Translations under genes and position numbers: made by a program | Notes under the pieces: generated by a model | Told to the model about the DNA's origin: nothing | Seen by the model: only the letters and a program-made list of their open reading frames with translations | Database searches by the model: none | Origin: Chloroflexaceae bacterium | GTDB taxonomy: Bacteria; Chloroflexota; Chloroflexia; Chloroflexales; Chloroflexaceae | DNA: 64,000 nucleotides | Direction of reading: 5' to 3' | NCBI GenBank assembly: GCA_012032475.1 | Contig: JAAUSY010000003.1 | Location: 1 to 64,000, forward strand | Shown: one piece after another, positions 1 through 8,479 of the stretch | Layout: each line of letters opens with the position of its first letter | Position numbering within the stretch: position 1 is the stretch's first letter

Positions 1-217
1 CCGGGGCGACGGACCGGGTCGGGTCGCCCTCCTGGTAATAGAGCAGCAGATTGCCCGACACATAGACGTCCGGTTGGTTGCGAAAGAAGTATTCCAGCGC
101 CTGGATGACCGCGAACATCTCGTCGCGATGCACATCGGTTTCGGCCATGGGCTTGCCATCACTCTCCGGGTATTCGACCTCCTGGACCAGCGGTCGGAGC
201 GCCAGCGACGATTTCAT
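1..217 (-). CDS. Uma2 family (DUF820) nuclease-like protein, partial
   Basis: This is the N-terminal 72 residues of a Uma2-type protein whose remainder lies beyond the left window edge. Seen: an ATG at 217 with an AGGTGG ribosome site, beginning MKSSLALRPLV. Bases 1-226 match 726-951 with a single mismatch (position 126), so it is a tandem copy of the next gene. Its start lies 9 bases after that gene's stop, and its ribosome site overlaps the stop, so the two copies are probably translated from one mRNA. Uma2 proteins belong to the PD-(D/E)xK nuclease-like fold; their role is mostly uncharacterised and is not shown here. Confidence 0.8.
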   Translation of the reverse strand, partial: MKSSLALRPLVQEVEYPESDGKPMAETDVHRDEMFAVIQALEYFFRNQPDVYVSGNLLLYYQEGDPTRSVAP

Positions 218-225
218 ACACCACC

Positions 226-942
226 TCACAAGATATCCGGATCAATCCCCAACTCGCGCAGCCGCGCCGCCAGTTTCTCGGCCCGCTGCTCAGATTGATG
301 CAACTGCTGCTCGGCAGCGTGGCGGGCTGCGGCTTCGGCGCGGTGCGCGTCGGCCTCCTCGTCCGGGCGGAGCAGCGGCGCCCCACTGGCGAGGTCCACC
401 AACCGCAACCGCTGGCCCGCTACCAGCACCCGCATCCCCAGTTCCTGGCTCACCAGCGACCCATCACGGGCCGCGTGCATCCGCCCATATCGTCCCCGCA
501 CCAGGCGGAACCCCTGGAGCTGGGGCGACAGGTATTCCCCCAGCGGGTCGAAGAGCAGGTATTCCCGCACCCCCATCAGGCGATACCGGCGGTGGTTCGT
601 CACCAGGTCCTTGGCGCGGGTGGACTTCGAGGTCACCTCGATGATGACGTTGGGGGGGCGACCCTCCACCCACAGGCGGTAGATGCGCCGTTTGTGCTTG
701 GGGATGCCCTTCACCACCAGCACATCCGGGGCGACGGACCGGGTCGGGTCGCCCTCCTGGTAATAGAGCAGCAGATTGCCCGACACATAGACGTCCGGTT
801 GGTTGCGAAAGAAGTATTCCAGCGCCTGGATGACCGCGAACATCTCGTCGCGGTGCACATCGGTTTCGGCCATGGGCTTGCCATCACTCTCCGGGTATTC
901 GACCTCCTGGACCAGCGGTCGGAGCGCCAGCGACGATTTCAT
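226..942 (-). CDS. Uma2 family (DUF820) restriction-endonuclease-like protein
   Basis: A 238-residue Uma2 protein. Seen: the family acidic signature SVAPDVLVV (about residue 75) and the NVIIEVTSKST block (about residue 100) that supplies the E..K part of the PD-(D/E)xK-like site. A charged, coiled-coil C-terminus (about residues 185-230, rich in E, A, R and Q) follows, which is common in these proteins. The start is ATG 942 with AGGTGG upstream; an earlier in-frame start at 975 has no ribosome site. A near-identical copy follows downstream (1-217). Uma2 genes are typically expanded in Chloroflexota and cyanobacteria. A nuclease function is suggested by the fold, not demonstrated. Confidence 0.85.
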   Translation of the reverse strand: MKSSLALRPLVQEVEYPESDGKPMAETDVHRDEMFAVIQALEYFFRNQPDVYVSGNLLLYYQEGDPTRSVAPDVLVVKGIPKHKRRIYRLWVEGRPPNVIIEVTSKSTRAKDLVTNHRRYRLMGVREYLLFDPLGEYLSPQLQGFRLVRGRYGRMHAARDGSLVSQELGMRVLVAGQRLRLVDLASGAPLLRPDEEADAHRAEAAARHAAEQQLHQSEQRAEKLAARLRELGIDPDIL

Positions 943-1114
943 ACACCACCTTGCCTTTCTGATGATGTCCAGCATGTATCTTCCATCGCTCTCTCTTCAT
1001 GGTACACCGATTCGCTCATCTTCGCTCATCTGGAATCGTAGCATGTCATCCCAGTGACGAGTGTCGCGGATTGCTCTTTGCTTTTGCGCAAGCAAGCAGG
1101 TGGCGCAGGTTCGG

Positions 1115-2071
1115 CTACAGTTCTCCCCGCCGCCGCAACTCTTCCCGAAACCAGGGAATCGTCCGTTCCAACCCTTCTTCAAGCGAGACAGCCGGTTCCC
1201 AGTTTAATATCCGCCGCGCTTTGGTAATATCCGGCTGCCGCACCTGGGGGTCATCCCGCGTGCGCAAATCCTTGCAAATCATCCCCGCACTATTCCCCGT
1301 CAGACGATTGACCACCTCGGCAAATTCCCGGATGGTGAACTCGCCGGGATTGCCAATGTTGACTGGCTCCACCTCGTCGGAGAACAGCAGACGATAGATA
1401 CCCTCCACCAGGTCGCTCACGTACTGGAACGAACGGGTCTGCAAACCATCGCCATAGAGCGTCAGCGGTTCCCCCTTGAGCGCCTGGATGATGAAGTTCG
1501 GCACCACGCGACCGTCGCGGAGCCGCATGCGGGGGCCATACGTATTGAAAATGCGCACAATCCGCGTCTGGACCCCGTGGCAGTTGTGGTAGGCCATCGT
1601 CAGCGCCTCCGCAAACCGTTTGGCCTCGTCATAGACCCCCCGCGGCCCGATGGGGTTGACATGTCCGTAGTAGGTTTCCGGTTGCGGGTGTATCTGGGGG
1701 TCTCCATATACCTCCGAGGTTGAGGCCAGGAGAAACCGCGCTTGCTTGTGCTTGGCAAGCCCCAGCACCTTGTGGGTACCGAGAGCGCCCACCTTGAGCG
1801 TCTGGATAGGCAGTTCGAGGTAGTCAATGGGCGACGCAGGCGAGGCAAAGTGCAGCACTGCGTCGAGGGGACCCTCGACAAACATGTAGTTCGTGACGTC
1901 GTACTTGATAAACGTAAACCGTTCGTGGCCGGCCAGGTGGGCAATGTTGTCGGTGTTGCCGGTGATCAGGTTGTCCATCGCAATAACCCTGTGACCTTCC
2001 GACAAAAACCGGTCACAAAGATGGGAGCCAAGGAAACCGGCTCCTCCCGTAATCAGAATAGCTAGTGGCAT
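1115..2071 (-). CDS. NAD-dependent epimerase/dehydratase, UDP-glucuronate decarboxylase (UDP-xylose synthase) type
   Basis: A 318-residue extended short-chain dehydrogenase. Seen: the N-terminal NAD-binding motif [15 protein letters not shown], a conserved acidic residue after beta-2 (AMDNLITG), STSEVYGDP carrying the catalytic Ser/Thr, and the YDEAKR active site (YxxxK). [18 protein letters not shown] is typical of the UXS subgroup, which converts UDP-glucuronate to UDP-xylose in the cytosol for polysaccharide synthesis. ATG 2071 has GAGGGA seven bases upstream; an alternative ATG at 2092 adds seven residues. The next gene upstream (2208-3743) is a polysaccharide-initiating sugar transferase, which supports an exopolysaccharide or cell-surface glycan role. 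The exact substrate is inferred from motifs. Confidence 0.88.
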   Translation of the reverse strand: MPLAILITGGAGFLGSHLCDRFLSEGHRVIAMDNLITGNTDNIAHLAGHERFTFIKYDVTNYMFVEGPLDAVLHFASPASPIDYLELPIQTLKVGALGTHKVLGLAKHKQARFLLASTSEVYGDPQIHPQPETYYGHVNPIGPRGVYDEAKRFAEALTMAYHNCHGVQTRIVRIFNTYGPRMRLRDGRVVPNFIIQALKGEPLTLYGDGLQTRSFQYVSDLVEGIYRLLFSDEVEPVNIGNPGEFTIREFAEVVNRLTGNSAGMICKDLRTRDDPQVRQPDITKARRILNWEPAVSLEEGLERTIPWFREELRRRGEL

Positions 2072-2120
2072 GGAACGTCCCTCGATCCTCATCTCTCCAG
2101 GTCCATCGTGACCTATTCAG

Positions 2121-2170
2121 TCAGGCAATCAGGCAATCAGGTAATCAGGCAATCAGGCAATCAGGCAATC
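2121..2170. repeat. 8 bp tandem repeat between two polysaccharide genes
   Basis: Six tandem copies of the octamer TCAGGCAA (one copy has TCAGGTAA) plus two bases fill the gap between the sugar transferase stop and the SDR gene start. The unit is not a multiple of three and lies outside the coding sequence. It sits in the leader of the SDR gene, so copy number could alter spacing or expression, but this is inference. Confidence 0.85.
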
Positions 2171-2207
2171 GCGGCAGCCGTCTGGTGGTCGGGTCGTCCC
2201 CTTCCCC

Positions 2208-3743
2208 TTAGTAGGCCCCCCGGCCCATCACGACCGTCGGGATGGTGCGCAGCAGAATGTGAATATCCATCCAGACCGACCAGTTCTCAGCATAGTAGAT
2301 ATCCAGGCGCACCATCTCCTCGAACGAAGTGTCACTGCGCCCGAGCACCTGCCACAACCCGGTCAGGCCAGGGGTGACCTCCAGGCGGCGGCAGTGCCAG
2401 GGTTGATACTGCTCGACCTCGGTGGGGATGGCCGGGCGCGGCCCCACCAGGCTCATGTCACCCCGCAGCACATTCCAGAGTTGCGGCAACTCATCAAGGC
2501 TGCTGCGGCGTAAGAAACGCCCGACCCGTGTGACCCGCGGGTCGCAGCGCATCTTGAACAACGGCCCATCCGCCTCATTGAGCGCCTCCAACTCGGCCTT
2601 GCGCTTTTCGGCATCGTGAACCATAGTGCGAAACTTGTAGCAGGTGAAGAGTCGCCCATGTTTGCCCACGCGGGTCTGGCAGAAGAGCGCCCCGCCCGGC
2701 GAATCCAGGCGGATCGCCAGTGCAATGAGCAGCGATAGCAGCAGCGTGAGTGGAGCCGAGAGCACGGTCAATCCGATATCCAACCCCCGCTTGACCGCCA
2801 GGTTCCACCCCTTGATGGAAAGCTCCTTCAGGCCGATGAGCGGAACCCCACTGATATGCTGCACGTCCACGCGGTCAAAGCTAATCTCATAGAAGTCGGG
2901 AACGATGCGAAACTCGACCCCCAACTCCCGGCACAGGTTAATCAATTGCGGCAGATAGTGGTGTTCCCAGAAGGGGAGGGCAAGAATGACCTGGTGGATA
3001 CTGCGGGACTCAACTGTGGAACGCAGGTGGTGAATGGTTCCCAGGTGGGGAAATGACGCGTGGTCGGGCGGAATTTGGGGTGCGTGGTGCAGGTATCCCA
3101 CCAGGTGGTAGCCCATCTCTGGCCGGGACATAATCCCTTCCATCACCTGGCGGCTCAACCCGTTGCCTCCCACCACGAGCACCCGCTCGCACCCGATTCC
3201 GTTCCGCCACCCCCATTGCCGGACCCTGAGCAGCAGCACGCGCCAGAGCAGCAGCAGCACCACAATGGCCCCCCCGGCAAAGGCAAAGATCAGGCGGGAA
3301 TAGTAGTAGGGGCGATAGAGGAATACAAATACCATAATGATGGCAATGCCGATGATGGTGCTGCTAAAAATAGCATCGGCGTACATCAGCAACCCCGATC
3401 CCCGTGGCAGACGGTATAGCCCCCTGGTTTCGAACAGGATGGTCAGGATGATGATAAGCAGGATCATGACGGGCAGAAAGGCGTGGAAGGGGGCGAGGCT
3501 TTGAGACGGAACCTCGGCGACAATCGAGCGCAGCGACGGGGGCCAGGTTGCGTGGTACCGCAGCCAGTAGGCAACCGCAAAACCAAGCACGACCAGGATC
3601 TGGTCACTGATGAGCAGCGCGAGATGCGCAACCCACTTCCATGGCCGATAGTGTTGATGGACGTGGTCTGACGTGAACGTCATCGGTGATGGTCCGACCA
3701 CCGGGTTCAGGCTCTTGTCCATATCCATAATAATAATGCTCAT
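2208..3743 (-). CDS. Polyprenyl-phosphate sugar-1-phosphate transferase (exopolysaccharide initiation)
   Basis: A 511-residue membrane enzyme of the WcaJ/undecaprenyl-phosphate glucose phosphotransferase type, which loads the first sugar phosphate onto the lipid carrier. Seen: four to five hydrophobic segments in the first 170 residues, a central nucleotide-fold-like region (about 180-300), a further membrane helix ([20 protein letters not shown]) and the C-terminal bacterial sugar transferase domain. That domain has the hallmarks [39 protein letters not shown] and GLTGLWQV. The length is normal for the family. The UDP-sugar SDR gene downstream suggests one surface-polysaccharide unit. The first sugar cannot be read from the sequence. 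Confidence 0.93.
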   Translation of the reverse strand: MSIIIMDMDKSLNPVVGPSPMTFTSDHVHQHYRPWKWVAHLALLISDQILVVLGFAVAYWLRYHATWPPSLRSIVAEVPSQSLAPFHAFLPVMILLIIILTILFETRGLYRLPRGSGLLMYADAIFSSTIIGIAIIMVFVFLYRPYYYSRLIFAFAGGAIVVLLLLWRVLLLRVRQWGWRNGIGCERVLVVGGNGLSRQVMEGIMSRPEMGYHLVGYLHHAPQIPPDHASFPHLGTIHHLRSTVESRSIHQVILALPFWEHHYLPQLINLCRELGVEFRIVPDFYEISFDRVDVQHISGVPLIGLKELSIKGWNLAVKRGLDIGLTVLSAPLTLLLSLLIALAIRLDSPGGALFCQTRVGKHGRLFTCYKFRTMVHDAEKRKAELEALNEADGPLFKMRCDPRVTRVGRFLRRSSLDELPQLWNVLRGDMSLVGPRPAIPTEVEQYQPWHCRRLEVTPGLTGLWQVLGRSDTSFEEMVRLDIYYAENWSVWMDIHILLRTIPTVVMGRGAY

Positions 3744-3856
3744 TCAGCAGGTGCGGCGGGAACCACTGGCTTCAGAGAGGGGCGAAAGGCCGCACGGTTC
3801 CCCCCTTCTGTTTCTATCGCCATCGTTCTGGCGGTGGATTCAATTCTACCATGCTT

Positions 3857-5002
3857 TCATGCTTTGACCATGCGCTGCACCTGCTGCCGCACCACCCGAC
3901 CCACTCCCTGCCCGACGAACCAGAGGGGCGATGTTCCGCTGAATGCTCCTGCAATGGCATAGAGCATGCGCCAGGAGACCCGCGGCCCCCGCATCACGGC
4001 ATAGACTGGCTCCCAGGTTTCTGGCAGAAACTTGGCCTTGAACGCGTCCAATCCGTCGAAGTTGTAGAACTGCTGCCCATAGGCTCGTATCCAGTGGAGC
4101 ACCAGGCGGAGCCAGGCCGGGTGCTCCACCGGCGGAAGGTCCGCTCGGCGCGACAGGGGGGAGAGGCCGAGCGTGACATAGTCCGCGCCGGATGCAGCCA
4201 TATCGCGTATCGCCGTGTCGAGCAGAAGCTCCGTGGTGCCATTGGGCGCAGAGGTTCCCCGGATGATTTGCTCCACGAACCAGCCATTGCGAACTGGCAC
4301 TGGCGAGGCCACCAGAAACCCGACCACCGTTCCTTCCGTTCTTTCCGTTCCTTCGCAACGGGCAACGTAGACTCGCCGACCTTCGAGATACGCCAGCGTC
4401 TCTGGCTCGACCAGAAAGTGCATCGGGGGCAGGGGCCGGGTCTGGAGCCATTCGCGCAGACACTGCGACAGACCGGCCAGGTCCGGGTCCGGGTGATGGC
4501 TGGACGCCAGTTCGGTGGTCCAGCGCGTCACCACCACCTGCTTGTTGCGGGCCCGTGCAAGCTGCGCCCGCAGAGAAGGTTTTCGGGAGACCATCGCCGG
4601 CCAGCGCTGTGGCGACCAGACCGGTTGCGCGCCGAGCCGCAGGCAGGCCAGTGGCCCCTGTATCGCCAGCACCCGTGTTAGCCGCTCCTGCACGCCGAAG
4701 TAGCACACCCGCTGCCGGCTGCGGTGCGCGTCGTCCTCGAACCAGGCCACCACCGAAGCCAGGTGTTCCGGGGCGCAGATGGGAGACCCGGCCACCACCC
4801 GAAACCCCCCGCTGAGCACATAGCCCACGACCGCGTGTCCCTCCGGAGGAAACCAGAACATCATCCCCGGATTCAAAATCTGGTAGGCAGTGGCATTGCA
4901 CCCATAGCGCAGCACCAGGTTTTGCGCGTCGTGCCACTGCGCAGACCATGGGCACTGGATGTCTGTCTCTGTCATAGGAATCGGAGTGGAAGATTGAGCC
5001 AA
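3857..5002 (-). CDS. DUF2156 protein, phosphatidylglycerol lysyltransferase C-terminal-like
   Basis: A 381-residue soluble protein resembling the C-terminal GNAT-like synthase domain of MprF/aminoacyl-phosphatidylglycerol synthases (DUF2156). Seen: an N-terminal half with GYVLSGGFRVVAGSPICAP, typical of the first GNAT lobe, and a second lobe with VVGFLVASPVP and ADYVTLGLSPL, followed by the family-like FYNFDGLDAFKAKFLPETWEPVYAV. It lacks the many transmembrane helices of full MprF, so it corresponds to the stand-alone domain. It may transfer an amino-acyl group to a lipid or other acceptor, but the substrate is unknown. A second start, ATG 4975 (MTETDIQ), is possible. Confidence 0.8.
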   Translation of the reverse strand: MAQSSTPIPMTETDIQCPWSAQWHDAQNLVLRYGCNATAYQILNPGMMFWFPPEGHAVVGYVLSGGFRVVAGSPICAPEHLASVVAWFEDDAHRSRQRVCYFGVQERLTRVLAIQGPLACLRLGAQPVWSPQRWPAMVSRKPSLRAQLARARNKQVVVTRWTTELASSHHPDPDLAGLSQCLREWLQTRPLPPMHFLVEPETLAYLEGRRVYVARCEGTERTEGTVVGFLVASPVPVRNGWFVEQIIRGTSAPNGTTELLLDTAIRDMAASGADYVTLGLSPLSRRADLPPVEHPAWLRLVLHWIRAYGQQFYNFDGLDAFKAKFLPETWEPVYAVMRGPRVSWRMLYAIAGAFSGTSPLWFVGQGVGRVVRQQVQRMVKA

Positions 5003-5038
5003 CGGTGTTCTTGCTCCCTCATCTCTGCGGCAGCTATG

Positions 5039-6985
5039 CTATGGTTGCCAGTCGGGGTAGGCATCGTTCCGGACGTGGTTGCTGACGCGGGTCTGCCCCG
5101 ATCCATTGACATTCATCACATACACCTCGATATTGCCATCCCGGTCGGTATCAAACGCAATCTGCGTCCCGTCGGACGACCAGGCCGGGTGGTCGTCACG
5201 GGCCGGATTCCTGGTCAGGTTCACCGGGGCGGCACCACTGGTGTCCGTCAGGTAAATTTCGTGATTCCCGTCGCGGTTCGAACGAAAGAGCAACTGCCTG
5301 CCATCGGGCGACCAGGCCGGGAATGCGTCAACCCCCTCATGCGCCGTCAGACGAACCGGCTCGCTAGAACCATCAAGCTCGACTATGTACACCTCGAAAT
5401 TCCCATCTCGGTCGGAGACAAACGCGATACGCTCGCCGTCCGGTGCCCAGGCCACGTTGCCATCATTGGACGGGTGGTTGGTGAGGTTGATGAGATCTGA
5501 CCCGTCGGTGTTGACGACATAAATTTCCCAGTTGCCATCGCGACTTGTCTCAAAGGCAATCCGCCGACCGTCGGGCGACCAGTCCGGGTGCATGTCCGGG
5601 GCCGGGTGGGTCGTCAGCCGGGTCAGCCCCGACCCATCAGTTCGCTTTACGTAAACATCATCGTTGCCGGCGCGGTCGGAGGTAAACGCAACCCACAAAC
5701 CGTCGGGCGACCAGTCGGGGTGGGTGTCGGACGCGATATTGCTGGTGAGCCGGGCGAGGCTGGAGCCGCCCACATCTACGGCGTAGATTGAAGGAAACTG
5801 ACCATCTCGGTTGGAGGCAAAGGCAATCCGCTTCCGGCGGGGCCGGGTGGGTATCCAGCGCGGGTTGGCATCGTTGGCCGTGTGGTTGGTCAGGTTGGTC
5901 AACTGCGACCCACCAGGATTGATGCGATAGATGTCGAAGTTTCCGTCGCGGTTCGAGACAAACACCACCTGCGTTCCATCGGCCGACCAGGAAGGCTGAA
6001 TATCCGTCGCCGGGTGGTTGGTCACCGCGGTCTGCGGAGCACCGTTGTCTGGCATGACGTACACCTCGTCGTTCCCCTCGCGGTCCGAGACAAACGCAAT
6101 CCGGGTGCCATCGGGCGACCAGGATGGGTAGCGGTCGTTGCCCGGATGGTTGGAAAGATTGACCAGCCCGGACCCGTCAAGGCTCATGGTGTAAATCTCA
6201 TCGTTTCCATCGGTTCTGGCGACCAGTGCGAGACGAGAACCCTCCGGTGACCAGGCCGGTTCCCGGAGGTTCTCCAGGGGTCGTTCAGGCACAATCCTTC
6301 GCACGTTGGAGCCATCCGCCTGCATCACGTACAGCCCCGGCTGCCCCTCGTCGTTCTGGTTCTCGTTCTCAGCCGCGCCCCCGGCCGCGCCCCCGGCCGG
6401 TCCCTCGGAAACGAAGACGATCTGGGAGCCATCCGGCGACCAGGCCGGCGAGGTGTCACGGTTCGGGCTGCTCGTCAGGTTGGTCACCTGGGAGCCATCC
6501 GCGTTCATGATATAAATATCATCGTTGCGGTCGCGCAGGGACACGAAGGCAATCTTTGACCCATCCGGCGACCAGGCCGGTTGGGTATCGGCGGCGGGGT
6601 TGTTGCTCAGGTTGACCATGTCTGAGCCGTCAGGGTTCATAAGATAGATCTCGTCGTTGCCGTCGCGGTCAGATACCAGCACGATCTTCTCGGTGGTCTG
6701 GCTTTCGACCGTCGGCGCAATCCCCCCTGCGACCTGGTCGGACATGGGTGGGGGGGCAGTTCCTGGGGTTCCGACGGTCCCCCCGTTGATTGTGGTCTCC
6801 CTCGTCTCTGCTCCATCTGGCGGGGCTGCAACTGGCTCGGTGAGCGAATCCCCGCAGGCCGCGACGACAGGCACCCACAGCATCAGCAGCATCAGCAGCA
6901 GGGTTCTGGGGTAGTCGCCAGAGCGAGAGGAGATGAACGGATCTTTTCCTGACGGGGATGGGCCGGTATGGGATTGGTCTGGCAC
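5039..6985 (-). CDS. PD40/TolB-like beta-propeller lipoprotein
   Basis: A 648-residue exported protein. Seen: a hydrophobic segment (about 28-42) ending in VVAAC, a lipobox that predicts lipidation at Cys 43 or 44, then a Ser/Pro/Gly-rich linker. About twelve 43-residue repeats follow with the pattern DGNDEIYLMNPDGS...PAWSPDG. Repeat six (RWIPTRPRRKRIAF) is degenerate. Twelve repeats would suit two six-bladed propellers. The second repeat carries a Gly/Ala/Asn insertion (PAGGAAGGAAENENQND). The GTG start is chosen because AAGGAG lies six bases upstream. The gene starts ten bases after the MscS gene stop and is probably co-transcribed with it. Binding partners are unknown. Confidence 0.9.
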   Translation of the reverse strand: MPDQSHTGPSPSGKDPFISSRSGDYPRTLLLMLLMLWVPVVAACGDSLTEPVAAPPDGAETRETTINGGTVGTPGTAPPPMSDQVAGGIAPTVESQTTEKIVLVSDRDGNDEIYLMNPDGSDMVNLSNNPAADTQPAWSPDGSKIAFVSLRDRNDDIYIMNADGSQVTNLTSSPNRDTSPAWSPDGSQIVFVSEGPAGGAAGGAAENENQNDEGQPGLYVMQADGSNVRRIVPERPLENLREPAWSPEGSRLALVARTDGNDEIYTMSLDGSGLVNLSNHPGNDRYPSWSPDGTRIAFVSDREGNDEVYVMPDNGAPQTAVTNHPATDIQPSWSADGTQVVFVSNRDGNFDIYRINPGGSQLTNLTNHTANDANPRWIPTRPRRKRIAFASNRDGQFPSIYAVDVGGSSLARLTSNIASDTHPDWSPDGLWVAFTSDRAGNDDVYVKRTDGSGLTRLTTHPAPDMHPDWSPDGRRIAFETSRDGNWEIYVVNTDGSDLINLTNHPSNDGNVAWAPDGERIAFVSDRDGNFEVYIVELDGSSEPVRLTAHEGVDAFPAWSPDGRQLLFRSNRDGNHEIYLTDTSGAAPVNLTRNPARDDHPAWSSDGTQIAFDTDRDGNIEVYVMNVNGSGQTRVSNHVRNDAYPDWQP

Positions 6986-6994
6986 AATTGCTCC

Positions 6995-8227
6995 TTAACT
7001 TTGAGGTTCCTTCGGCTCCACCTGCGCTGGTTCGGCGCTGGTATGGGAGGTCTCAAGCGGTCGTTTCTGGTTCGGGCAGTCCGACGCCACCTGGTATTCC
7101 AACTGGTGGTTGGTCGGGCCAGCCGAACTGGCGGCGTGAGCCGTGTGGATGGTTCGGATGGGGAAGGGAATGACGATGCCCTCTTGCTGGTAGCGACGGT
7201 GCAGCCGCTTCACAAATTCGTGTTTGAGCAGGAATTGGCTGACAAACTCTTTGCCGCGCAGGATGGTCGCAAAGTTGATGCTGTATTCCCCGAAAGTGTG
7301 GTAGCGGATGAACGGCTCGATTTCTGGGACGCCCCCCTCGACTTCTTGCAGCACTTCTCTGGCGACCTCGACCGTGACCCGTTCGACGTGTTCCAGGTCG
7401 CTTTCGTAGCCAACGCCGATTTGCACCAGGATGCCCATTTCCTTCTGTGGCTCGTTGTAGTTCGTGACAATGGCCGTGGTCAGCATCGAGTTGGGCACGA
7501 TGACCATGTTGTTGGCGAGCTGTTGTATCGTGGTGGTCCGCCAGTTGATGTCTATGACAAAGCCTTCTTCCCCCGAACCAAGTCTTACATAATCTCCGGG
7601 CTTGATGTTTCGGGACAGGATGATCTGGATGCCCGAAAAGAGGTTGGAAAGCGTTTCCTGGAGCGCCAGCGAGACGGCCAGGCTGCTCACCCCCACTGCC
7701 GCCAGGAATGGTGTAATCTCGATATTGAATAACCCAAGGATGATGAGAAACCCGATCAGGTAGGTGACGATTCTAATGATATTATGGAAGATAGAGAGAG
7801 CCGCATGCTCGGAAGCATCTCTGGCGAAGGCAACCCCCACCACGAAGCGGGAGGCCGCAATGGTGAGCGAGATGACCAGGATGGTCAGGAGAACCTTGAA
7901 GAGGTAGTCCGCGTGCCTGGAACTCAGGACGATGCCCTGAAATGTCCAGGTTGTATTCAGGTAGGGGATAGGCAGTTCGATGCCCCGGACGGCCAGGTAG
8001 ACCCCAAGGAGTCCAAACCAGAGCGTTGTGACACCGCCTTGCAGAACCTGGAGCAGGCGGTCGTCGCCGCCCCAGGAGGTGCGCCGGGTCAGCCGGTTTA
8101 GCCAGCGGAGCACGATACGCTCGACCAGCACCCCGACCAGTAGGGCAGTGATGAGGATGGCAGCGGTCGTCAGCAGTCGTTGGACCAACAACTGGAAGGG
8201 GTGGGTGGCTTCAAACGCTTCAATCAT
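6995..8227 (-). CDS. MscS-family small-conductance mechanosensitive channel
   Basis: A 410-residue inner-membrane channel. Seen: hydrophobic segments at about 15-40, 80-105, 110-140 and 145-170. The pore-lining helix and beta domain follow: ITPFLAAVGVSSLAVSLALQETLSNLFSG, with the small-residue packing of TM3, then GDYVRLGSGEEGFVIDINWRTTTI, the typical MscS beta domain, and VPNSMLTTAIVTNY. The C-terminal extension after about residue 365 is polar and unrelated to the core. MscS channels open on membrane tension to release solutes during hypo-osmotic shock. The lipoprotein gene directly downstream shares its transcription unit, so the two may act together at the envelope (inference). Confidence 0.92.
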   Translation of the reverse strand: MIEAFEATHPFQLLVQRLLTTAAILITALLVGVLVERIVLRWLNRLTRRTSWGGDDRLLQVLQGGVTTLWFGLLGVYLAVRGIELPIPYLNTTWTFQGIVLSSRHADYLFKVLLTILVISLTIAASRFVVGVAFARDASEHAALSIFHNIIRIVTYLIGFLIILGLFNIEITPFLAAVGVSSLAVSLALQETLSNLFSGIQIILSRNIKPGDYVRLGSGEEGFVIDINWRTTTIQQLANNMVIVPNSMLTTAIVTNYNEPQKEMGILVQIGVGYESDLEHVERVTVEVAREVLQEVEGGVPEIEPFIRYHTFGEYSINFATILRGKEFVSQFLLKHEFVKRLHRRYQQEGIVIPFPIRTIHTAHAASSAGPTNHQLEYQVASDCPNQKRPLETSHTSAEPAQVEPKEPQS

Positions 8228-8268
8228 GGTTTTCTTCCAGGTTTCTCAGAGATGAACCGATTTCTCAC

Positions 8269-8287
8269 GCATGACCGGCGGTCATGC
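8269..8287. promoter_or_regulatory. 19 bp palindrome, possible operator
   Basis: Two perfect 9 bp arms (GCATGACCG and CGGTCATGC) flank a single central G. The site lies in the 250 bp divergent gap between the MscS and diguanylate cyclase genes. The core GACCGnCGGTC recurs at 13754-13764 and, as GACCCGCGGTC, at 41773-41783, always between genes. That pattern suggests a binding site for a dimeric regulator. The regulator is unknown. The rest of this gap is AT-rich near 8360-8400 and holds a weak TACAAT-type -10 candidate at 8391. Confidence 0.5.
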
Positions 8288-8479
8288 ATAGATAGAATGA
8301 ATGATAGATCATCGGGCCGGGCAGGTCAAATATCAGTGGCTCTTCCCTAGGGTTGAGACATATATTCTATTCGGAAATATTTTTTCGTGATACAATCAGA
8401 GATCACGGTCCGTAACTTACCTTTCAGGGGGATGTAACATGCGGGTGACGAGGAATGAAGCGAGAAAGTGAGGGTTCTC

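Noticed and set aside
2121-2170. A CRISPR array
   Set aside because: The 8 bp units are contiguous without spacers, and no cas genes are present in the window.
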